Shown: one piece after another, positions 56,273-64,000 of the stretch
How positions within the stretch are numbered: the first letter of the stretch is position 1
Layout of the letters: every line of letters starts with the position of its first letter
From: Phycomyces nitens
Taxonomy: Eukaryota > Mucoromycota > Mucoromycetes > Mucorales > Phycomycetaceae
Assembly (NCBI GenBank): GCA_022702545.1
Contig: JAHRBC010000008.1
Location: 1,302,001-1,366,000 of the forward strand
DNA: 64,000 bases
Direction: 5' to 3'
The notes under the pieces: generated by a model
Databases searched by the model: none
Told to the model about the DNA's origin: nothing
What the model saw: the letters and a program-made list of their open reading frames with translations, nothing else
Position numbers and translations under genes: made by a program

Positions 56273-59200
56273 TTACTGTGGATTAGTGGAAGAGGAAGCC
56301 CGCCCAGAGCCAGAACTAGAGCCAGGATCCAGAGAAGGAGCAGGAAGGATTAACACAGGTGGTTCCAGCGAGTGTGGCACACGGCCATCGCGGAACAAGT
56401 ACATCATCTCTTGCAATCCCAATCGTCCCAATTTCTGGCCTGTGCCTTCACCCAGAGCACCATCTACAAGAGACTTTGTATGCGTGTTGATCAGAATCAT
56501 TATACATCTCCAAACACATTTTGTAAAATGCTTACTTGTTTTGATCTTTGAAGTTGAAGGATACGATCTTCAATGGTTCCATTGATAAAGATACGATGGA
56601 CCTCTACGTTTTTGGTCTGGCCAATACGGTGAACTCGGTCAATCGCCTGGTTTTCTAATGCAGGATTCCACCAAATATCCATAAGCTAAGCACAAGAAGA
56701 TTAGTTTAATATCCAATAAGATAGACAGAAACTACAATGTACTTACAATCACCCTGTATAAATATTATACAATTGTATTTTGTAGAATATATAGAGGTTA
56801 GTTTGGGTTATCCAAACGGCCAGTCAGTCGTATACACTTACCGGTTAGCAACTGTCAACTGGAGATCCACAAGATAAACAGGGATGGTTGAGTATGGGCA
56901 ATTGATACACAGTATAATACTTACATTCAAACCAAGTGACCCACACTTTGTTGAAATGAGAAGAACAGTTATTTTGGGATCCTCTGTAAACTTTTCCAAG
57001 ACTTCAGCTCGCTTTCGTACGGTCATGCCTCCGTCGTATCGCACGAATTTAAAGTTATTTTGCTCCAATGGCTCCTCCAGTGTATCCAGCATGCTCGTAA
57101 ACTGAGAGAAAACGATCGTTTTATCCTTTCCTCTGGTGTCTCTCTTGGTTTGCTTCAAGATCTCAATCATCTTGACAATCTTTGAACTCATCATCTTGTC
57201 TTGGACCTTTTGCTTGACCACATGGTCCACCTCCTCTCCCATTGAATTTTCATATCTTTCAGGTCTATGGGTTCTAAGGAACTGATCGACTGTAACGACC
57301 TTGTCTTTTTCGAGATTTCCTCGGCACTCTGGGCATTTACTCTTTCCATAGTCTTTTGTATTTAATAAATCTATATTGCAAAGTTAGGCATGTGCACATA
57401 AGATCTGTGGTGGACTTACTATTAAGACATTCGAGACACAATATATGTCCACAGCTTGATATGATCCGAGCCTGCTCTGCAGTGTCTATACAGATAGGAC
57501 ACTAGTATTCCACAACCGTCAATTGAGTTTTCCTAGTCTTGTTTCTTGGGGTTTCGCACTTACCACAATCTCGGTAAGCCTAGACTCGTTTTCCAATAGT
57601 CTGTTGATGACTACGGGTGGCATGGATGCAAGACGTTCAAGCGCGTTCTCTAGTGTCTCTGTATCATTTGGACCATCTTCTGCTGTCAATCTAGGATGAA
57701 GACAGGCTTGTCGAAGGCGCAAAAGAAGTACGAGCACCTTTTATCATCCCCCCCAAAAATCAGTCAGCTTTTTTTCTATTCCCTATATTCCATATTGTCC
57801 ACTTACCGAAGAGTAGTTTTGCATGACTGTACCATCAGCAACAAGTTTGTTGAACCGAGCCTGTGCCTTTGAATTGATATAATCGTAAAACTCTTTTTCA
57901 TCATTCGTAAAGTCAATGTGTGTCAAATGCACATTGCGCTCCGGAAGATTCAGAATTGGCCTTCCATCAATCGTTGCCTTTTTAGAACGTCTCAAGGAAA
58001 TGGCTAGACAAGGTACCGATTGTTCAGCTACCAAGGTTTATATCTCGACAATTTTTTCGTCATCATATTTACCTTTCATCAAGACCTGTACTCTCTTGAG
58101 AGCCTCTGTGTGTCTTCCTCGCTTCAGTGGTTTCGATATTTCCTCTTTGAATTTCTTTATTTCTTCATAAGGGCGGATCCTCAAGAATTTGATAAGAGAG
58201 TACCTAGGCATCAAACACATAAAGAGGTGCAGGATAAGCATTGGTTCTTAGCGTGTTTCCAAATGCTTACAATTCGTCAATGCTGTTTTGGATTGGCGTG
58301 GCTGTCATGCACCATCGGTTGGTTGCCTCGACTAAATAACTATATATTTATATATATTTATATATTAGATGCTTGGTATCAAGGATTAATCTGGTGGATT
58401 CAATGGTCCATACCATGCTTCGGCCATACGAGTCCGTTGGTTCTTGATAGTGTGGGCCTCGTCCAATATAACTCTAAAGGATGAGTTGGGATTTGTATTA
58501 CAAACACAACTTTCTTCTTCTTTTTCTTACCTATGGAATTTCAAGCTGCTCAGCGATCGCTTCTTGTCAGGCACTTTGGGATAGTCTCCAGAGACAACAT
58601 TGTAAGAAGTAATGATGACTGGTAGATACGCAAAGTCAGTTGGATTCTAGAAAAGCACTCCAATATCTAGCCCATTTTGATTTACCATCATATTTTGCCA
58701 GCTCTGCTTGAGAAGCTGTTCTGGTTACACCATGGTAGACAAAGACATTGAGTGGGGGATCTGTCTTTGTAAGGATTTCCTTTTCCCATTGTGTTATCAA
58801 TGATACTGGACAGATTACAAGGGTTCCCTTGACCTTGATGAGTTCAGCATTCTCCTTTTCTTTGCCCTTTTTTATAAAGATGTAGCTGTTGCTGTCATGA
58901 CCATCATGACAAGGGTTGTCGGCAATCAAGGAAATAGCCTGGACAGTCTATGGAAAGATGATTACAAAGCATCAGCACAATACTCTTTTATATATATATA
59001 TATATATATATATCTGGATTACCTTTCCTAGTCCCATATCATCACACAGAATTCCACCTTGATTCTTGGATGCCTCCATCTTCTTCATCCACTGAAGACC
59101 GACCTTTTGATGCTCCATCAAAGAAATGCTGAGTCTTTCTGGCGTACCTGTCCTGTCTTCAGCCGAAATGATGTTTTCATATTCATCGGTACATGCATTT

Positions 59201-60349
59201 GCCAACAGCTCTCTTAGTTCGCGCTGAGTCTCTTCATCGGTCAAGCGATGATCCATCACAATCTCTGTAGATTCATTGTCGCTAGAATTGTAAGCAGGCA
59301 TTTTTTGCTTGTAGTTTCTTCTGGGATGCTCAAAAGTTAAATCAAACGCTCCTTCTTGCTCAAGACTATCCAAAAGGCCCTCTCCAAAATCAAACGGATA
59401 ATCATTAATATAGTCATCTTCATAATCATGCTCTCTGCCTTCGTAATCCTCGACGGTCAATGGCATGTTGGGAAGACTGCCAGGCTGAGCAAATAAAGAA
59501 TTGATGTGTGCCGGAGTAAAGAGACCGATACTGTTCGTATTGAAATGGATCCCTGGACGGCTAGATGATCCTGGACAAGGCTCGTCTTCTGTCAGGTCTA
59601 TGATGGGTACAATTGGATTTTCTTTTCGAGGGGGCGGGATTGAGGGTTTTGGCATGATATTACACATGGCTTGCAGGGGGGGTAGTGTGTTTGAGCTAAA
59701 CATGTTTTTGGAACTGTTATTTGGATCCGGACAGAATCTCTTTGGCGGATGACTTGGAATGGGATCGTCGTGATTGAAATGAATGAATCGCGGGCTCCTA
59801 GACATTCCAGACTGGTTCTGATTATAGGGATACCTTGGATTAAATAATCCTGGCTGCGCATTAAAGCTGAATTCTGAAAAGTTTTGATTCAGCGATGGAA
59901 GAGATACAGAGGATGAGGCCGTGGATGCATATGGAGAGTTGAAGTTGTCGAGCTGGATAGCAGGCAGCTGTCTATCAAGTTGTCGCTTTCTGCTGGTGTC
60001 TGCCTCTATCCTCTCGATTTCTCTGCGCTGTTCCTTGAGGGAATCTACATCCAGATTCAACAACGCAAGATCTTCGTCTCCAAGGCCGGCATCTCTAATG
60101 AATTTCAACAAGTCGCTCTCTGTTGAATCCTCATCCCTAAAGGTCGTGGTATTATTGTACGGGTCAGAAATGTCGTTTGAATCATGTGGGCAGGATTGAG
60201 TGAGATCAAGAATATCGCTGTCGCTGTCGTTATGGTCAATATCTGCAAGATAATAAAATAGTGTGCGTGTGTGTGTGTATGTGTGTGTGTGTGTGTTTGT
60301 ATGTGTTTGTATAGATATAGATAGACGTATATAATATGTATTATATATA

Positions 60350-60382
<33 letters not shown>

Positions 60383-60516
60383 ATGTGTATATATAAAAGA
60401 GAGAAGAAGAAAAGAAAAAAGAAAAAGTTGTTTATTATCGCAACACTCTTTGATTTGGTTTATTGAGTACCATAGCTTATATCTGGGTAGATGTCGTTTG
60501 GGAGAGAGGATTCCAT
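56273..60516 (-). CDS. SNF2 helicase with embedded RING finger (Rad5/Rad16/Uls1-like)
   Basis: DNA-dependent ATPase and probable ubiquitin ligase of the Rad5/Uls1 group, acting in the nucleus in DNA-damage tolerance or turnover of SUMOylated proteins (family knowledge). Exons (minus): 60471-60516, 59023-60242, 58686-58947, 58531-58618, 58414-58470, 58271-58339, 58073-58203, 57807-58003, 57564-57737, 57420-57501, 56925-57370, 56842-56858, 56747-56753, 56536-56685, 56273-56473; 1048 residues, every junction in frame. Landmarks: [22 protein letters not shown] (~416-425), RVILDEAHT (~539-547), [28 protein letters not shown] (~749-790) inside the helicase, [21 protein letters not shown] and RVHRIGQ (~950). 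The N-terminal 380 residues are acidic and disordered. There is no HIRAN domain, so Uls1/Ris1 or Rrp-like is favoured over true Rad5. Two exons are only 17 and 7 nt. Confidence 0.9.
56747..56753 (-). other. 7-nt micro-exon
   Basis: On the minus strand TACAG, then GGTGATT, then GTAAGT. With the 17-nt exon before it, it completes LTVANRVI between GLN and [11 protein letters not shown], the expected sequence of helicase motif V-VI; skipping it shifts the frame. Confidence 0.85.
56842..56858 (-). other. 17-nt micro-exon
   Basis: Flanked by CTCCAG and GTAAGTG on the minus strand; encodes LTVAN plus two bases of the next Arg codon. The introns on either side are 66 and 88 nt. Confidence 0.85.
60261..60312. 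repeat. (GT)n microsatellite in intron 1 of the SNF2-RING gene
   Basis: About 50 bp of TG dinucleotides interrupted by single bases, followed by long AT dinucleotide runs (60341-60395). It lies within the 228-nt intron between the 46-nt first exon and exon 2. Confidence 0.85.
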
Positions 60517-62189
60517 TTGCTGTCAAAAGAAAGTGTGGTAAAGAGAGGAGGAAAATGTAGGAAATATTGATCTTTTACAAATTCCCTTTTTGTATACAAG
60601 TCTATCTGAAGCGAAAGAGGTGTAAATGTGCGTGCCAGCACAGTCACTAAAGAGCCTTTTTATATATATTTATGTGGATATATTTATAAATCTGTGTGCG
60701 TGTGTGTGTGCGTGTGTGTGTGCGTGTGTGCGTGTGTGCGTGTGTGCGTGCAAAGAGAGACAATGAGTATATCGATGAGATCATAAAAAGGATTGGTCAG
60801 ACGCTGGAATACAAAGCCAAGGATATATATATATATATATTTTGTATATGCTTAAAAATATAAGCTACTCATCAACACCAATATCAATAACCAGGATACT
60901 CCAAATGACTGGTGTATTGGAGTAATTGGGCACTCCACTTGATTCTGCTGTCCGCGGTGCCTTTTGGCGTGTCATTCACGCCACATTTGTATTATAAATA
61001 CCATTTTGGGGGTCAAATGAAACGACGGCTTTGATGAGCAACAGGCTTAGATTCTCGTCTATTCATCAATTTAAATACCTCTTAGTGGCTTATCGTAACT
61101 GTGATTGTAAAGATAGTTTTATAATTTCAACAATAAAGGCCAGAGGGAATGCACCTGTTTGGCCAGAGTGTCTTGGTGGGCAAACTGAGCGCGATATTAT
61201 TGCTTGTAAAAAAAAAAAGAATAAGCTCTTTTTTTTTCCCTTTTGTCTTTGCCTCTTTTTTTTTTTTTTTTCACAATGTTATACGAGAGTGGGATATAGT
61301 GTATCTGTGTAACTTTTTTTAGCAATGGTGACTAGGCTGGACTTTAATGTTTGTGTTTTCATTTCATGGCAGTCACATAAATGTAGGAGTGTCCGGCCCG
61401 AACAAAATCTTCTCTGTCGGACTCTGAAACCATCTTTTGCGTACAGTTCGGTAGGTATTGTACACCTTATTCAAATATATTTATTCTATGAAATCCATCG
61501 CTTCAAATTCCTCCTCTTGTCAATTTGAAATTGTATGGACATCCCATAATCTACACAACAGTTCACCTGTTTTTCCATGTGTATAAGATGTTATTTGTAA
61601 TCTTCATACCTCATGATTCAGGCACTTTTATAGGTCTCTTTTTTATTTTTATTTTTGGCATGTATCATATATTGGACACGGACCCTTCTTGTCCGCAGAC
61701 TCCTCCTTATATTACTCATCGATCTTACTATAATCGATTCTTGCCCCACTTTGATCCTTTGGAGCACGATCCAAAGCACGCCGTCAGGTATTCTATTCCA
61801 ATCTGTCTTCTAGTCTATAGGGCAGCTTTTGGAATCCTTCCATCCCCCAAAAAAAAATTAACTGCCATTGTATACTCACGAACCTTGAAACTGGTTCCTT
61901 CTTTTTTTGGGGGGGATCTCAAGTTAATCTTAATAGCACGCCTTGTAAGGACATGGCATTTGCTTGTTTTATATATTAAATGGGTGATAATACAACCTTA
62001 TGCCCTCAGGATGCGAGTATTAATGTCCTGTGTAAAAGTCGTTACAACGCCAAAGGGCGGCTTTTTTGAAACAAAACAAAAACAAAAAATAAAAAGGCGG
62101 GTTTCTTTTCCCTAGAGTTTAATATCTTGTAACTATTTATTCATTGATTGTTGATTTAAATATGCTCCTCATTTAAGCACTGTTCTTTT
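60517..62189. other. Upstream of the SNF2-RING gene, no gene recognised
   Basis: Contains a second TG/TGCG microsatellite (60691-60751), an AT run (60824-60840), a short perfect hairpin GGCGTG/CACGCC near 60967-60983 and T-rich runs (61255-61272). The longest open frame (61525-62115, plus, 196 codons) is hydrophobic, low in complexity and lacks motifs; I do not call it. Confidence 0.4.
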
Positions 62190-62640
62190 TTTCAAAAAAA
62201 CCTTTACAGAATGATGTACAAACGCATGGAGGTGATTTGGAGTAACAGGATTACAGGCTCCAGTAATTCATATAGCTTGTAGATCGTCCTCGTCCTCATC
62301 CTCAAACTTACTATGCTTGACTTTTGCTCTTTACTATTGCCCAAAAAAAAACTGGTCGATTGGGTGAAAGATAAATAGGCTTGTAGTCTCGCCTAGTTAT
62401 ACATTCATCTATTTCTATACCAGTATGAATAGGCGCATTATTGACAACTATATAATTGTCACTAAAAATTACATTCAACAGACTTTTTGTTACTAGGTTG
62501 CATTCCTTTTTTGTAATCGACCTTTATGCGCTTGAACCATTCCTCGGCCGGGTTTCAAAGCTCCATGGATACAGTCAATTTAGAAGAAATGGCACCCAAA
62601 ATTCACATGAGACACTTCTCTCTCTCAAAGACTTTATTCA
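62190..62640 (-). pseudogene. DDE-type transposase remnant (IS630/Tc1-like)
   Basis: The minus strand reads, with frame changes: GAISSKLTVSMEL (about 62590-62620), VVNNAPIHTGIEID (second catalytic region, about 62415-62455, Asp of DNAPIH replaced by Asn), YKPIYLSPNRPVFFWAIVK (YLPPYSPxLNPIEqfW-type block, degraded) and ITGACNPVTPNHLHAFVHH (about 62200-62250). This order matches the DDE superfamily transposases abundant in Mucorales (from memory). Not functional. Confidence 0.6.
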
Positions 62641-63443
62641 TAAATACAAGCAAAAGCTTTTGTTTGTTTGAATATCTATTTTAAACCTTTCTCTACAAAC
62701 TCTATATCTGCAACCTATTTTTACATCCAACCCCAAGTCAGACTCCTCCTCACCTTTATTTATTATTTTTGTTTTTGTTGTTGGTAACTTTAGAGTACTG
62801 TCTAATATGAGTTTGGGTGGTCAAGTCGAATTGAGCTGCATTGTATCTTTAGTCCATTCTCTTCCCCAACCACCACCATCATTTTTCTGCTCAGCGACAA
62901 CCTTTTCTTGTTTTTTTTTTTTATTCCAGACAATACAATCTGTCCGGAGAAAAGGTTTTGGCGGGGATCTTTTTGAAAGTTTAGAGCAGTCGTAAATGAA
63001 GCTGTAAAGGGTAATGTGAGTGATCAAAATAACTTTAGAGTGGCCTTCTCTTTTTTTTAAGCATTATAAATAGCACTACTCTCTCAAGTTATACATTTAT
63101 ACCATCAGTTCAACGTTTTATTTTTCTATAATTTTGATATTTATCCATCAAACTTCTCTGTGTTGTATGTTCCAATAGCATCCAGGTATCCAGTGTATTT
63201 CATACTGACAGTTTTATTATAAAGAAGAAGAAAAAAGAAGAATTCAGAAAATGTATAGCAGAGGTCGGACCCATATTGCTTAAGTTACTTGAAATTCTCT
63301 GACATTAAGCCATATACAAATCCTCATTCAAGCATAAAGAAGCTATAAAGTAAATAAAGATGGAATTATTTTGTGCAAAAAGTTTCCGTAAATAAGATTA
63401 CAGGGATAATAACTCTAGCTTGCTTGTTTAAGCAATTGTCGAG

Positions 63444-64000
63444 CTAATTTACACTGTTGGAGCAGGCAATTTGAGAAAGTTTGACACTTTGATATACACT
63501 TTTAACCAATTGTTTCAGATGATATACTTGGACAAGTATTGGGAGAACCTTTTCACCGAAACTTCCAACATCAATTGGTATTTGTAGGGGGATTTCCTTT
63601 ATTAACTCTAGTGATGTATCCATTTGGCCGATTGACTGAAATAGCTTGCATATATAGACCTTTGAATCAGGAACACATAGCATACATCAGTTTGTCATAA
63701 ACAATATATATATATATATATATAGAACAGCTTCTTATATTACCGGAATGTACAACACCAAACGTACAAAACTTACTAGCATCTCCTTGCTTTTCTTGCA
63801 AAAAAGCATACCCAGCATGTCTTTTCAAGACTCTTGACAGTTTTGAATTTCTTTCAATTATCATTTGGTTGTTGTGTTAAAGCCGTAACTCTTGGCCACC
63901 TCTGCCGCACCATGCTCTAAACTATTGGTGTTTTCTGGATGTTTTTCTCTTTACAGGAAATCAAATCGTCGATCCATATTTTTTCTAACCATAGTTGTAT
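63444..64000 (-). pseudogene. Decayed gene of a repeat-associated family, runs off the window
   Basis: The minus strand from the window edge gives LEHGAAEVAKSYG (about 63870-63910), then LSRVLKRHAGYAF..CTFGVVHSG (63760-63850), then after a frame change VYICKLFQS..IDVGSFGEKVLPIL and a stop at 63444. The order resembles a multi-copy hypothetical protein family I recall from Mucorales genomes; that recollection cannot be checked here. A (TA)n run (63708-63723) lies at the frame break. Stops near 63860 also interrupt it. An intron could explain one break (GTAAGT donor at about 63763-63768). Confidence 0.4.

Noticed and set aside
58647..58685. 39-nt intron in the SNF2-RING gene
   Set aside because: Too short and leads to an in-frame stop; the acceptor CAG at 58619-58621 gives a 67-nt intron and the expected KYDVIITSYN.
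60967..60983. Perfect 6-bp hairpin GGCGTG/CACGCC
   Set aside because: Isolated, no neighbouring element or gene end that would give it a role.
61525..62115. 196-codon ORF starting MKLYGHPIIYTT
   Set aside because: Hydrophobic, homopolymer-rich, no recognisable motif and no convincing gene context.

Overview
The window is nuclear DNA of a filamentous fungus, most likely an early-diverging Mucoromycota species (Mucorales, Phycomyces-like). The basis is short AT-rich introns (about 45-80 nt for most), a chitin synthase fused to a myosin motor, Mit1/CHD and Rad5-type remodellers, and transposon families typical of Mucorales. The species assignment is inference.

Layout. 1-6707 (+): a 7-exon, 5'-truncated CHD/Mit1-like chromatin remodeller with chromodomains, Cys/His clusters, an SNF2 ATPase and a very long Gln-rich C-terminal part. 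7081-8383 (-): a 5-exon GDP-mannose pyrophosphorylase. 8384-12982: gene-poor, AT-rich DNA. 12983-36230: an accessory block holding five closely related F-box/LRR-like genes. Three are on the minus strand (one of these has lost its last residues), one on the minus strand is a pseudogene, and one on the plus strand is intact. They share an intergenic module and a TATA-like box. A non-LTR retrotransposon of about 5.4 kb sits inside the promoter module of the second gene. The fourth and fifth genes are arranged head to head as the two arms of a 6.3-kb inverted repeat with a 236-bp spacer. 36.2-46.1 kb: transposon graveyard (two Tc1-like transposases, two DIRS-type fragments, one split by a TIR element with internal repeats), a sixth, divergent, intact F-box gene and a decayed sugar-transporter gene.

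47014-53128 (+): a 3-exon class V/VII chitin synthase with an N-terminal myosin motor. 54168-55732 (+): a 3-exon ankyrin-repeat protein. 56273-60516 (-): a 15-exon Rad5/Uls1-like SNF2-RING protein with 17-nt and 7-nt micro-exons. 60.5-64 kb: microsatellites, a decayed DDE transposase and a decayed repeat-associated gene.

Functionally, the single-copy genes serve cell-wall synthesis (GDP-mannose supply, chitin synthase) and chromatin/DNA maintenance (two SNF2 enzymes). The F-box block is the lineage-specific part. F-box proteins are normally substrate receptors of SCF ubiquitin ligases. Here the F-box ends and the promoters are conserved or homogenised while the leucine-rich bodies diverge, which is the pattern expected of a fast-evolving recognition repertoire. 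Exon structures were read by hand from splice motifs and reading frames; all multi-exon models keep frame throughout.
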